In this document: positions 7,321-19,582 of the stretch, one piece after another
How positions within the stretch are numbered: the first letter of the stretch is position 1
Layout: the number at the start of each line of letters is the position of its first letter
Assembly: GCF_015277815.1 (NCBI RefSeq)
Contig: NZ_CP063813.1
Span: 3,162,001-3,226,000 of the forward strand
Reading direction: 5' to 3'
Source of the DNA: Microbacterium atlanticum
GTDB lineage: Bacteria > Actinomycetota > Actinomycetes > Actinomycetales > Microbacteriaceae
Length of the DNA: 64,000 nucleotides
Program-made: the position numbers and the translations under genes
The notes under the pieces: generated by a model
What the model saw: only the letters and a program-made list of their open reading frames with translations
Database searches by the model: none
Told to the model about the DNA's origin: nothing

Positions 7321-9393
7321 GTGCTCTACGGCGCCGATTACAACCCCGACCAGTGGCCGGAGGAGGTGTGGGACGAGGACGTCCGCCTCATGCGGGAGGC
7401 CGGCGTCAACATCGTCAGCCTCGGCATCTTCGCGTGGTCGCGCATCCAGCCGGCGGAGGATGTCTGGGACTTCGACTGGCTCGACACCGTCATCGGCAAG
7501 CTGCACGCCGGCGGCATCTCCGTGAACCTGGCGACGGCCACCGCGTCGCCCCCGCCCTGGGTGAGCAAGAACCACCCCGAGACGCTTCCCGCCGACGAAT
7601 CCGGTGCCTCGTACTGGCCCGGCAGCCGTCAGCACTTCGCCCCCTCGTCGCCGACCTACCGACGCCTGGCCGGCGAGCTGGTGCGCCGGCTGGCCGAGCG
7701 CTACGCCCACCACCCCGCCGTGGTGATGTGGCACGTCGGCAACGAGTTCGGGTGCCACCTCTGGATGGACTTCTCGGATGCCGCCCGCGACGCGTACCGC
7801 GCATGGCTCGAGAAGAAGCACACCACCGTCGACGCGCTCAACGACGCGTGGGGCACGAGCTTCTGGTCGCAGCGCTACGGCTCCTTCGAGGAGATCTTCC
7901 CGCCGCGGCTCGCACCGTACAGCCACAACCCGTCGTCGATGCTGGATTGGCGTCGGTTCACCAGCGACATGCTGCTGGAGTGCTACCTGCTGGAGCGCGA
8001 GATCCTGCTCGCCGCCGGCGTGACGCAGCCGATCACGACGAACTTCATGGGCCCGTTCAAGCCCGCGGACTACCGCCGGTGGGCGCCGCACATGGACGTC
8101 ATCGCCGACGACTGCTACCCCGACCCCTCCGATCCGCACCGCATCCGCGACGCCGCGTTCCAGCGCGACCTGGTGCGCTCGCTCAAGCCCGGAGTGCCGT
8201 GGCTGCTGTGGGAGCAGGCGACGGATGCCGTGAACTGGCGCCCCGCGAATCCCGGCAAGCGTCCGGGGGCACTGGTCGCCGAGACAGCGCAGTCCATCGC
8301 GCGCGGGGCCGACGGCATCATGTTCTTCCAGTGGCGGCAGTCGCGCGCGGGAAGCGAGAAGTTCCACTCGGCGATGCTGCCGCACGCCGGGACCGAGACC
8401 CGGACCTGGAACGCGGTGACCGAGCTCGGCGCCCGCCTCGCCGCCCTTCCCGAGCTGCCCGCACCCGGACGCGACGCCCAAGTGGCGCTCGTCTTCGACT
8501 GGGAGAACTGGTGGGCGGTCGAGGAGCGCGACCACCCCACCGAGATCGACTACCTCGCGCTGGTCCTGGAGTGGTACGGCGGGTTCCACTCCCGCGGCAT
8601 CCAGGTCGACATCGTCGGCCCGGAGGAGGTGGATCGCGCCTACGACCTCGTGGTGGCGCCCGCTCTGTACCTCCTCCGCGACGACGGCGCCGCAGCGATC
8701 ACCCGATTCGTCGAGGACGGGGGCACCCTCCTGACCGGCCCCTTCAGCGACATCGTCGACGCGCGCGACCAGTTCCGCGACGGCGGGTTCGTCACGCAGC
8801 TCGGCCCCGTGCTCGGACTGCGGTTCGAGGACTTCGGCGCCCTCCCCGGCGCGTCCGCCGGCGGAAGTGGGATCGGCGCGCTCACCGCTGGGCCCTCACC
8901 GGCCGCCCCGTCGGGCGGCGGCGTGACGTTCACGCTCGGCGGCCAGCCGCGGACCGGTCGGCTCGTGGCGGAGTCCGTGCACCCGGCGGGTGCGACCGTC
9001 GTCGCCTCCTTCGACTCGGGCCTCCGGGCCGGTGCGCCCGCGCTCACCCGTCACCGCTTCGGCACGGGCGAAGCCTGGTACGTCGCCACGCAGCCCGATG
9101 CCGACGGCGTCGACGCCGTCGTCGCGACGGTGGTGGCGGCATCCGGCGCCCGTCCCGTCGTCGACGGGCTGCCCGAGGGCGTGGAAGCCGCCCGCCGCGG
9201 CGACCTCGTGACCCTCATCAATCACGGCGAGACCGCTGTGGAGGTGGCGGTGACGGGGACGGATGCCGAGAGCGGCCTCGCAGTCGAGCGCGTCGTGCTC
9301 GACACTCAGGGCGTCGCCTTCCTCTTCGTACCCGCCGTGGCCGCCGCGGAGCCCGAAGCGCCCGCCGCGCAGGACGCGGTGACCGTCGTCTGA
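7321..9393 (+). CDS. GH42 beta-galactosidase
   Basis: A 690-residue enzyme expected to release terminal beta-galactose from galacto-oligosaccharides. The GH42 TIM barrel begins at residue 1 (GADYNPDQWPEEVW). The acid/base is Glu142 in HVGNEFG and the nucleophile is Glu298 in WLLWEQATDAVNW. The trimerisation domain (about residues 385-590) and a small C-terminal beta domain follow. GTG 7321 has AAGGAG at 7306-7311. No signal peptide is visible, so it acts in the cytoplasm on imported sugars. Its place behind the importer and ahead of a GH35 enzyme supports a galactan or arabinogalactan side-chain role. Confidence 0.93.
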   Translation: MLYGADYNPDQWPEEVWDEDVRLMREAGVNIVSLGIFAWSRIQPAEDVWDFDWLDTVIGKLHAGGISVNLATATASPPPWVSKNHPETLPADESGASYWPGSRQHFAPSSPTYRRLAGELVRRLAERYAHHPAVVMWHVGNEFGCHLWMDFSDAARDAYRAWLEKKHTTVDALNDAWGTSFWSQRYGSFEEIFPPRLAPYSHNPSSMLDWRRFTSDMLLECYLLEREILLAAGVTQPITTNFMGPFKPADYRRWAPHMDVIADDCYPDPSDPHRIRDAAFQRDLVRSLKPGVPWLLWEQATDAVNWRPANPGKRPGALVAETAQSIARGADGIMFFQWRQSRAGSEKFHSAMLPHAGTETRTWNAVTELGARLAALPELPAPGRDAQVALVFDWENWWAVEERDHPTEIDYLALVLEWYGGFHSRGIQVDIVGPEEVDRAYDLVVAPALYLLRDDGAAAITRFVEDGGTLLTGPFSDIVDARDQFRDGGFVTQLGPVLGLRFEDFGALPGASAGGSGIGALTAGPSPAAPSGGGVTFTLGGQPRTGRLVAESVHPAGATVVASFDSGLRAGAPALTRHRFGTGEAWYVATQPDADGVDAVVATVVAASGARPVVDGLPEGVEAARRGDLVTLINHGETAVEVAVTGTDAESGLAVERVVLDTQGVAFLFVPAVAAAEPEAPAAQDAVTVV

Positions 9394-9427
9394 CCCCTCA
9401 GCCCTTCCACCGAGACTGGAGACATCC

Positions 9428-10708
9428 ATGCCCGTACCACGCCTGCTTGCCGCGACCGCCCTTGCGGCCGGCACCGCCCTCGTCCTCGCCGGATGTGCCG
9501 GAGGCTCGTCCGACGACGCCGCGGCGTTCGATCCCGGCGAGAAGGTGACGCTGGACTTCGCCTTCTGGGGCAACGACGACCGCGCCGCGCGCTACAACCA
9601 GCTGATCGAGGCGTTCAACGAGGAGTACCCAAACATCACGGTCAACACCTCGTTCACCGACTTCCCGAGCTTCTGGGAGAAGCGGCAGACTGAGGCCGCC
9701 GGCGGCGGCCTTCCGGACGTCTTCCAGTTCTCCGACAGCTACCTGCGCCAGTACGGCGAGTCGGGCAACCTCCTCGACCTCGCCGAGGTGTCGGAGTACA
9801 TCGACACGACGACGTTCGACGAGTCGCTCCTCGGGTCGGGCGCGCTGGACGGCACGCAGTACTCCCTGCCCACCGGCTACAGCCTCTGGGCGAACTTCGT
9901 CAACGATGACCTCGTCGCACAGGCGGGCGTCGAAGCGCCCGAGGCCGGCACGAGCTTCGCCGACTTCGACGACTGGATGGCGTCTGTGACCGACGCGACA
10001 GGCGGCGCGGTCTACGGCGGCACCGATTACACGCAGCGCATTCAGGTGTTCGAGCTCGTGCTGCGCGCGAACGGCGGCGATCTCTACACCGACGAGGGCG
10101 AGCTGGGCTTCACCGAGGACGAGCTGCGCGAGTTCTGGGAGTCCGGCGACGACATCCGCGACGGCGTCACGGTGCCGCAGCAGAAGCTCGAGGAGCTTTC
10201 TCCCAAGTCCGGTTTCGGGGCCGCGACCACGGCGAGCGAGATGAGCTGGAGCAACTTCCTCGGCGGCTACCTCGCCGACTCCGGCTCTTCGTCGATCTCC
10301 ATCGTCGCGCCCCCCACCGCCAAGGAGGGTTCGAAGGATCTCTACCGTCAGGCAGGTCTGCAGGTGGCGATCGCCGAGAACACCGAGCACCCCGAAGCCG
10401 CGGCCATCTTCCTGGACTTCGTCGTGAACAGCCCGGAGGCGGGCGAAATCTTCGGCACGACCCTCGGGTTCCCGGCCTCCTCCTCGAAGCTCGAGGGTGC
10501 GACGCTCGAGGGTCCCGACAAGCAGGTCGCCGACTACATCGAGGCCGCCGCCGAACGCATCGGCGACGCCCCGCCCGTGCCGGTCGTGGGCTACGGCTCG
10601 CTCGAGCAGACCTTCTGGGATCTCGGCAAGTCGATCGGCCTCGGCGCCCTCTCGGTGGACGACGCCGTGACGCAGTTCTTCGCAGAAGCCGACGCCATTC
10701 TCGGCTGA
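9428..10708 (+). CDS. CUT1-type ABC sugar-binding lipoprotein (second copy)
   Basis: A 426-residue family-1 solute-binding lipoprotein with lipobox LVLAGC (Cys23). It aligns along its whole length with the protein at 3319, with few gaps and more than half of the positions alike by eye. No second permease pair is present, so it probably feeds the same MalF/MalG pair with a different ligand, or is a duplicate in decay. The codon pattern is normal and the frame is intact, so there is no sign of inactivation. Downstream lies a hairpin like those behind the other two binding-protein genes in the window. Confidence 0.9.
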   Translation: MPVPRLLAATALAAGTALVLAGCAGGSSDDAAAFDPGEKVTLDFAFWGNDDRAARYNQLIEAFNEEYPNITVNTSFTDFPSFWEKRQTEAAGGGLPDVFQFSDSYLRQYGESGNLLDLAEVSEYIDTTTFDESLLGSGALDGTQYSLPTGYSLWANFVNDDLVAQAGVEAPEAGTSFADFDDWMASVTDATGGAVYGGTDYTQRIQVFELVLRANGGDLYTDEGELGFTEDELREFWESGDDIRDGVTVPQQKLEELSPKSGFGAATTASEMSWSNFLGGYLADSGSSSISIVAPPTAKEGSKDLYRQAGLQVAIAENTEHPEAAAIFLDFVVNSPEAGEIFGTTLGFPASSSKLEGATLEGPDKQVADYIEAAAERIGDAPPVPVVGYGSLEQTFWDLGKSIGLGALSVDDAVTQFFAEADAILG

Positions 10709-13860
<3,152 letters not shown>

Positions 13861-13889
13861 CGCTCAGCAGGGCGGGCGCGCAAGGGCGG

Positions 13890-13935
13890 TTGCGTGGTCT
13901 CCGATTGCGTGTCACACTATTGGAAAGCGTTTACC
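13890..13935 (+). promoter_or_regulatory. Promoter and GGAAAnCGnTTACC operator of the 13997 operon
   Basis: TTGCGT (13890-13895) and CACTAT (13915-13920) are a possible -35/-10 pair with 19 bp between them. GGAAAGCGTTTACC at 13922-13935 directly follows, over the expected transcription start. The same pattern occurs at 17363-17376 in front of the LacI gene at 17419, which makes that LacI protein the likely repressor of this operon. The promoter call is tentative; the operator call is stronger because the pattern recurs. Confidence 0.65.
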
Positions 13936-13996
13936 CGGCGGAATGGAAGCCAGCGAGCCGGGCATCCACAGCCTTCACAGAAGAAAGCAGGTCCTC

Positions 13997-15199
13997 ATGA
14001 CCGACACGACACTCGCACCAGCCTCGGCAGAGGCGCCGGCACGCGCCCTGGTGCGCGAGATCGGCATCATCATGAACGGCGTCTCTGGCCGCATGGGGTA
14101 CCGGCAGCACCTCGTGCGCTCGATCCTCGCGATCCGCGATCAGGGTGGCATCGAGCTGCCGGACGGCACGAAGATCACCGTCAAGCCGCTCCTCGTCGGC
14201 CGCAGCGAGGCCAAGCTCGCAGACCTCGCCGCCAAGCACGGCATCGAGGACTACACGACCGACCTCGACGCCGCCCTCGCCGACCCGCGGTGGGAGATCT
14301 ACGCCGACTTCCTCGTGACGAAGGCCCGCGCGTCAGCGCTGCGCAAGGCGATCGCGGCCGGCAAGACCATCTACACCGAGAAGCCCACGGCCGAGACGGT
14401 CGACGAGGCCCTCGAGCTCGCGAAGCTCGCGCAGGAGGCCGGCGTCAAGACCGGCGTGGTGCACGACAAGCTGTACCTGCCGGGCCTGCAGAAGCTGAAG
14501 CGCCTCATCGACTCGGGCTTCTTCGGCCGGATCCTCTCGGTGCGCGGCGAGTTCGGCTACTGGGTGTTCGAGGGCGACTGGCAGCCCGCGCAGCGCCCCT
14601 CGTGGAACTACCGCGCCGAGGACGGCGGCGGCATCATCGTCGACATGTTCCCGCACTGGAACTACGTGCTGGAGAACCTGTTCGGCGAGGTCAAGTCGGT
14701 CTACGCGCAGGCCGCGGTGCACATCCGGGACCGCTGGGACGAGAAGGGCGAGCACTACACCGCCACCGCCGAGGACGCCGCGTACGGCATCTTCGAGCTC
14801 GAGGGCGACATCGTCGCACAGATCAACTCGTCGTGGACCGTGCGCGTGAAGCGCGACGAGCTGGTGGAGTTCCATGTCGACGGCACGCACGGCTCGGCCG
14901 TCGTGGGCCTCTTCGGCGCGAAGATCCAGCACCGCAACGCCACGCCCAAGCCGGTGTGGAACCCCGACCTCGCCGACGACCACGACTACGACGCCGACTG
15001 GGCGGAGGTGCCCACGAACGACGTGTTCCAGAACGGCTTCCGCCAGCAGTGGGAGGAGTTCCTCGTCTCGTACGTCGAGGGCACCGACTACGAGTTCGAC
15101 CTGCTCTCGGGCGCGCGCGGCGTGCTGCTGGCCGAGGCCGGCCTGCAGTCCAGCCGCGAAGGCCGCAAGGTCGAGCTGCCGACGCTGTCGCTGGACTGA
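13997..15199 (+). CDS. Gfo/Idh/MocA family oxidoreductase (DUF993 operon)
   Basis: A 400-residue NAD(P)-dependent dehydrogenase. The nucleotide-binding start is unusual, IIMNGVSGRMGYRQHLVRSI, with an extra loop before the second strand. The EKP motif (IYTEKPTAETVDE) is near residues 130-142, and the C-terminal domain has EDGGGIIVDMFPHWNYVLEN. ATG 13997 follows AAAGCAGG. It is the first gene of an operon with a DUF993 protein and a sugar-phosphate isomerase-like protein, a grouping that suggests oxidation of a sugar or cyclitol followed by isomerisation and aldol cleavage. The exact substrate is unknown. Confidence 0.87.
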   Translation: MTDTTLAPASAEAPARALVREIGIIMNGVSGRMGYRQHLVRSILAIRDQGGIELPDGTKITVKPLLVGRSEAKLADLAAKHGIEDYTTDLDAALADPRWEIYADFLVTKARASALRKAIAAGKTIYTEKPTAETVDEALELAKLAQEAGVKTGVVHDKLYLPGLQKLKRLIDSGFFGRILSVRGEFGYWVFEGDWQPAQRPSWNYRAEDGGGIIVDMFPHWNYVLENLFGEVKSVYAQAAVHIRDRWDEKGEHYTATAEDAAYGIFELEGDIVAQINSSWTVRVKRDELVEFHVDGTHGSAVVGLFGAKIQHRNATPKPVWNPDLADDHDYDADWAEVPTNDVFQNGFRQQWEEFLVSYVEGTDYEFDLLSGARGVLLAEAGLQSSREGRKVELPTLSLD

Positions 15200-15211
15200 T
15201 CAGGACCGCGG

Positions 15212-16429
15212 ATGCCGAAGCTCACTCTCCTCGCAGGTGACGGGTCGCTCTCGACCGTCGCCCTGAACGAGTCGCCGGGCTACACCAGGCCCGGCGGCCC
15301 GCTCCGCAGCCGCGTGGCGTACGCGGCCGCGCACGTCGTCCCCCGCACGTGGGCCGACAACACCCCCGGCCGTCCGGCAGAGGTGGATTGGGACGCGACG
15401 CTCGACTTCCGCCGCGCCGTGTACTCGTGGGGTCTCGGCGTCGCCGACGCCATGGACACGGCGCAGCGCAACATGGGCCTCGATGCGGCGGCGACGCGCG
15501 ACCTCATCGCGCGTTCGGCGCAGGTCGCCCGCGAGGAGGGCGGCGCGGTCGTCGTCGGCGTCAACACCGACCACGTCGACGCCGAGTGCATCTCGCTCTC
15601 GCAGGTCGTCGACGCCTACAAGGAGCAGCTCCACTTCACCGAGGAGCAGGGCGCCGGCCCGGTCCTCATGGCGTCGCGCCACCTCGCGCGCGTGGCGGTG
15701 TCGGCCGAGGACTACCGCCGCGTGTACCGCGAGGTGCTGCAGTCGGCGACAGTGCCGGTGGTGCTGCACTGGCTCGGCACCGCGTTCGACCCGGCGCTGG
15801 AGGGCTACTTCGGCTCACCGGACTGGCGCGAGGCCTCCGCCGTGCTGCTCGAGATCATCGAGGAGAACGCCGGCAAGGTCGCGGGCGTCAAGATGAGCCT
15901 GCTGGATGCCGCCTCCGAGGTCTCGGTGCGCGAGCGCCTCCCGGAGGGTGTACGCATGTTCACCGGCGACGACTTCAACTACGTCGGCCTCATCGGCGGG
16001 CGGGACGTGCCGCAGGCGCGCCAGCCGGAGCGGGACGCGGCATCCGCTCGTCAGCACTCCGACGCCCTGCTCGGCGCCTTCGCGACGATCACGCCGGTCG
16101 CCTCTGCGGCGATCCAGGCGCTCGACGCCGGGGACCCGGCGCGCTACCTCGAGATCCTCGAGCCCACCGAGGAGCTCAGCCGCCAGGTGTTCGCCGCGCC
16201 GACGTTCTACTACAAGACCGGCGTCGCGTTCCTGTCGTGGCTCAACGGCCACCAGCCCGCATTCCAGATGGTCGGCGGGCTGCATTCCGCGCGCAGCCTG
16301 CCGCACCTGTCGCGAATCGTCGAGCTCGCCAACTCCTCGCTCGCGCTCGAGAAGCCCGAGCTCGCCGCCGTCCGGTGGCACGGCATGCTGCGGCACAACG
16401 GCATCGACGTGCCGGGGGTGATCTCGTGA
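15212..16429 (+). CDS. DUF993 protein, dihydrodipicolinate-synthase-like aldolase fold
   Basis: A 405-residue cytoplasmic protein of the DUF993 family. The second half resembles class I aldolases of the DapA/NAL type: VLHWLG, then KVAGVKMSLLDA with Lys227 as candidate Schiff-base lysine, then FTGDDFNYVGLIGG. No characterised activity is known to me for the family. It starts 12 nt after the dehydrogenase with AGGA as ribosome-binding site, and its stop overlaps the next GTG by 4 nt. Context suggests it performs the C-C bond cleavage or dehydration step of a sugar-acid route. That is inference. Confidence 0.82.
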   Translation: MPKLTLLAGDGSLSTVALNESPGYTRPGGPLRSRVAYAAAHVVPRTWADNTPGRPAEVDWDATLDFRRAVYSWGLGVADAMDTAQRNMGLDAAATRDLIARSAQVAREEGGAVVVGVNTDHVDAECISLSQVVDAYKEQLHFTEEQGAGPVLMASRHLARVAVSAEDYRRVYREVLQSATVPVVLHWLGTAFDPALEGYFGSPDWREASAVLLEIIEENAGKVAGVKMSLLDAASEVSVRERLPEGVRMFTGDDFNYVGLIGGRDVPQARQPERDAASARQHSDALLGAFATITPVASAAIQALDAGDPARYLEILEPTEELSRQVFAAPTFYYKTGVAFLSWLNGHQPAFQMVGGLHSARSLPHLSRIVELANSSLALEKPELAAVRWHGMLRHNGIDVPGVIS

Positions 16430-17304
16430 GCATCGACCCGCGCCTGTCGATCAACCAGGCCACCATCAAGCACGCCGACCTCGCCACCGCACTGCGGGTC
16501 ACCGCCGAGGCGGGCGTCGAGGCGATCGGCCTGTGGCGCGAGCCCGTGCAGGAGGTCGGCCTCGCGACCGCCGCGTCGATGCTCGCCGACTCGGGGCTGC
16601 GCTTCACCACGCACTGCCGGTCGGGCTTCTTCACGATGCCGGAGGGGCCCGCGCGCCGTACCTCGATCGACGACAACCGCGTCGCGATCGAAGAGGCTGC
16701 GACTCTGGCCGCCGCCGGCGCCGAGGGGTCGACCGCGATCCTCGTGCTCGTCGCGGGCGGCCTGCCCCAGGGCTCGCGCGACCTCGTCGGCGCCCGTGAG
16801 CGCGTGCGCGACGCGATCGGCGAGCTGGCCCCGGATGCCGCGGCCGCCGGTGTGACGCTCGCGATCGAGCCGCTGCATCCGATGTACGCGTCCGACCGCT
16901 GCGTCGTCTCGACCCTCGGCCAGGCGCTCGACATCGCGGCCGACTTCGACCCGGCCGTGGTGGGCGCCACCGTCGACACGTTCCACATCTGGTGGGACCC
17001 CGACGTGCTCACCTCGATCGAACGCGCCGGCCGCGAGGGCCGCATCGCGACGTACCAGGTGTGCGACTGGAAGACGCCGCTTCCCGCCGACGTGCTGCTC
17101 AGCCGTCACTACCCCGGCGACGGTGTCATCGACCTCGCGTCGCTGACCCGCGCCGTCGAGGCGACAGGCTACGACCGCGACATCGAGGTCGAGATCTTCA
17201 ACGAGGAGATCTGGGCGACCGACCCGGTCGTCGCCGTGCAGCGCACCGCCGCGGGGTTCGCGGCATCCGTCTCCCCGCACCTGCGAGCCCGCGTCACGGG
17301 CTGA
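16426..17304 (+). CDS. Sugar-phosphate isomerase/epimerase-like TIM-barrel protein
   Basis: A 292-residue member of the xylose-isomerase-like TIM-barrel (AP endonuclease 2) superfamily. Metal-ligand type residues appear in the expected strands: TLAIEPLHPMYA (Glu), VGATVDTFHIWWDPD (Asp and His) and IEVEIFNEEIW (Glu). Members epimerise or isomerise keto-sugars and inososes, or dehydrate them (IolE, IolI). GTG 16426 overlaps the DUF993 stop. It completes the three-gene module under the operator at 13922. Confidence 0.85.
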   Translation: MSIDPRLSINQATIKHADLATALRVTAEAGVEAIGLWREPVQEVGLATAASMLADSGLRFTTHCRSGFFTMPEGPARRTSIDDNRVAIEEAATLAAAGAEGSTAILVLVAGGLPQGSRDLVGARERVRDAIGELAPDAAAAGVTLAIEPLHPMYASDRCVVSTLGQALDIAADFDPAVVGATVDTFHIWWDPDVLTSIERAGREGRIATYQVCDWKTPLPADVLLSRHYPGDGVIDLASLTRAVEATGYDRDIEVEIFNEEIWATDPVVAVQRTAAGFAASVSPHLRARVTG

Positions 17305-17362
17305 CGCACGGCACGGCCTCGCCGCGGAAGGAGCGGCCGAGAAGCGCGGGAAACGGAGTTTC

Positions 17363-17411
17363 GGAAATCGCTTACCAAACTCTCGCCTCGACCGGATACA
17401 GGCCCTAGACT
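17363..17411 (+). promoter_or_regulatory. Operator and leaderless promoter of the LacI gene at 17419
   Basis: GGAAATCGCTTACC at 17363-17376 matches the operator at 13922 at all conserved positions. TAGACT at 17406-17411 is a good -10 hexamer, 7 nt before the GTG, which implies a leaderless message. The operator lies about 30 bp upstream of the -10 box, so binding would block RNA polymerase and give autoregulation. Confidence 0.6.
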
Positions 17412-17418
17412 CTGCCTC

Positions 17419-18450
17419 GTGAGCGACATCATCGCGCCGACCCGAGGCGCGGCCACCCTGCATGACGTCGCGCGCGAGGCCGGCGTCTCGCTCGCGACCG
17501 CCTCGCGCGTGCTCAACGGCTCGACCCGCAAGGTCGCGGAGAGCTACCGGGACCGCGTTCAGGCCGCCGCCGACAAGCTCGGCTACACCGCCAACCTGTC
17601 CGCGCAGGCGACCGCCCGCGGCACGGCAGCCATCGTGGCACTGCTCGTCGCCGACATCGCCGACCCCTACTTCGGCCAGCTGGCGTCGGGCGTCGCCCGC
17701 GGGGCCGATGAGGCGGGCCTCGTCGTCACCATCGCGATCACCGAACGCGATCCGCAGCGCGAGGTCAAGCTGGTCCGCGCGCTGCGCGGTCAGCGCCCGC
17801 GCGGACTCATCCTCGCGGCGTCGCGCGTGGAGGGCCCCGACGCCGTCGGCCTCCAGGGCGAGCTCGACGCGTTCTCGCAGATGGGCGGCCGGGTCGTCGT
17901 GGTCGGCCCCGGCGGGGGGTCGGCCCGCTCCGTCGCCGTCGACAACCGCGGCGGCTCGGCCGCACTCGGTGCCCGACTGGCCGGGCTCGGCTACCGAGAG
18001 GCGATCGTGGTGGCGGCCGCCGAGGGCATCCGCACATCCGACGACCGTGTCGCGGGCTTCACCGACGGGTTCACCTCGGCCGGGGGCACCGTGCGCGAGG
18101 TGCACCGCGCCGGCTTCACGAGAGACGCGGGCTACGCCGCAGCGACGGAGCTGCTGGGCGGCGACGTCCCCGCCGGAACGCTGATCTTCGGCATCAGCGA
18201 CGTCGTCGCGATCGGCGTCATGTCGGCCGTGCGTGACGCGGGCCGCCAGGTCGGCGCCGACATCGCCGTCGCCGGCTTCGACGACATCGCCACCGGGCGC
18301 GACATCCGCCCGGGTCTCACGACGGTGCGCGTGCCCCTCGAGGATCTCGGCTACCGGGCCCTTCACGCCGCGACCGACCCGGAGTGGGCGCCCGACGAGC
18401 CCGCCCTGCCCCTCGAGGTCATCGTCCGCGGCAGCACGCCGCCCCGCTGA
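17419..18450 (+). CDS. LacI-family transcriptional regulator (likely regulator of the DUF993 operon)
   Basis: A 343-residue repressor. The N-terminal helix-turn-helix is at residues 13-34 (TLHDVAREAGVSLATASRVL) with the hinge after it (KLGYTANLSAQATARG). The periplasmic-binding-like sensor domain fills the rest, ending in the usual AVAGFDDIATGRDIRPGLTTV segment. GTG 17419 is supported by the leaderless -10 box. Its own promoter and the promoter at 13922 share the palindrome GGAAAnCGnTTACC, so it very likely controls 13997-17304, itself, and possibly the ABC gene at 22 and the region before galE. The inducer is unknown. Confidence 0.9.
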   Translation: MSDIIAPTRGAATLHDVAREAGVSLATASRVLNGSTRKVAESYRDRVQAAADKLGYTANLSAQATARGTAAIVALLVADIADPYFGQLASGVARGADEAGLVVTIAITERDPQREVKLVRALRGQRPRGLILAASRVEGPDAVGLQGELDAFSQMGGRVVVVGPGGGSARSVAVDNRGGSAALGARLAGLGYREAIVVAAAEGIRTSDDRVAGFTDGFTSAGGTVREVHRAGFTRDAGYAAATELLGGDVPAGTLIFGISDVVAIGVMSAVRDAGRQVGADIAVAGFDDIATGRDIRPGLTTVRVPLEDLGYRALHAATDPEWAPDEPALPLEVIVRGSTPPR

Positions 18451-18521
18451 CCCCGGGCGCGGGCCGGCCTGGCGCTGGGGGCAGAACTCCGGATACCCGG
18501 GGCAGCCCGGGCGCCGGATGC

Positions 18522-18545
18522 CCGGGAAGCGCTTCCGGGTAGGCT
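18522..18545 (+). promoter_or_regulatory. AAGCGCTT operator and -10 box of the LacI gene at 18575
   Basis: An 18-bp palindrome with 16 symmetrical positions, centred on GGAAGCGCTTCC, runs directly into TAGGCT (18540-18545), a -10 hexamer also seen at 20529 and, on the minus strand, at 39761. GAAGGAG upstream of ATG 18575 is the ribosome-binding site. The position implies autorepression. Confidence 0.65.
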
Positions 18546-18574
18546 GAGCGCGCACCGCGATCGAAGGAGCACGG

Positions 18575-19582
18575 ATGCCTCGCCCGCCACGCGCCGAAGG
18601 ATCACGCGTCACCATCGCCGACGTCGCCGCCCGCGCCGGCGTCTCGCTGTCGACGGTGTCGCGCGCCTTGAACGGCAACCCCACGGTGGACCCTGCGCTG
18701 GCGGAGCGGGTGAAGGATGCCGCGGCCGCCCTGGACTACACCGCGAGCCCCGTCGCGCGCAGCCTCGTCCTCGGCCGCACGCAGACGGTGGCCGTGATCG
18801 TACCGGACCTCGGCAACCCCACGTTCCAGTCGATCCTCCGCGGACTGAGCCGGGCGGCTGCGGCCGACGACTACCACGTGCTGGTGGCCGACTCGGCCGA
18901 GTCCGTCGAGGAGGAGCGGGTCCTCGCCGGAGCCACACGTCGGCGCACCGACGGCGTGATCCTCTGCGCGCCGCGCCTGCCACAGGACGAGCTCGACCGC
19001 CTCGTGGGAGGGCTCCGCCCCGTCGTGCTCATCAACCGCACCTCGGGCGAGGTCCCCTCGGTGCGGGCGGACTACCGCTCAGCCCTCGCCGCCGAGCTCG
19101 CCCACCTCCACGGGCTCGGCCACCGCCGCATCGTCTTCCTTGCGGGCGCTCCCCGCAGCGTCGCGAACGCCGCCCGGCTGGAGGCGATCGCGGACTTCGT
19201 CGCGGACCACCCTGACACCGAGGTGACCGAGATCCCCTGCGGCGTCGACTTCGAGGCGGGTGCCGGCGCGGGCGAGGCGGTGCTCGCATCCGGCGCGACA
19301 GCCGCCGTCGCCTTCAACGACCTCGTCGCGATGGGACTTCTCAGCATCGTGCAGGAGAGCGGATGCCGCGTCCCGGCCGACCTCTCCATCGTCGGCTTCG
19401 ACGACATCCCGTTCGCCCGCTACACGACCCCCCCGCTCACGACGGCAGCCGTCCCGGCGGCCGAGCTCGGCGCCGAGGCCTGGGCGCGCATGCGCGACCT
19501 GCTCGAGGGCGCCGAGCCGGGACATCCGCTCGTTCTCCTCCCAGAGGTGACGGTTCGCGGCACGACCGGACCCGCCGCCTGA
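18575..19582 (+). CDS. LacI-family transcriptional regulator (likely regulator of AAGCGCTT sites)
   Basis: A 335-residue repressor with helix-turn-helix at residues 13-33 (TIADVAARAGVSLSTVSRAL) and a sugar-sensor domain (VIVPDLGNPTFQSILRGL to SIVGFDDIPFARYTTPPLTTAAV). Its operator (18522) shares the AAGCGCTT core with the sites before 2030 and 3319. It is therefore the best candidate regulator of the oxidoreductase at 2030 and the galacto-oligosaccharide importer operon. The last seven codons and the stop form the first unit of a 33-bp tandem repeat. Confidence 0.9.
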   Translation: MPRPPRAEGSRVTIADVAARAGVSLSTVSRALNGNPTVDPALAERVKDAAAALDYTASPVARSLVLGRTQTVAVIVPDLGNPTFQSILRGLSRAAAADDYHVLVADSAESVEEERVLAGATRRRTDGVILCAPRLPQDELDRLVGGLRPVVLINRTSGEVPSVRADYRSALAAELAHLHGLGHRRIVFLAGAPRSVANAARLEAIADFVADHPDTEVTEIPCGVDFEAGAGAGEAVLASGATAAVAFNDLVAMGLLSIVQESGCRVPADLSIVGFDDIPFARYTTPPLTTAAVPAAELGAEAWARMRDLLEGAEPGHPLVLLPEVTVRGTTGPAA

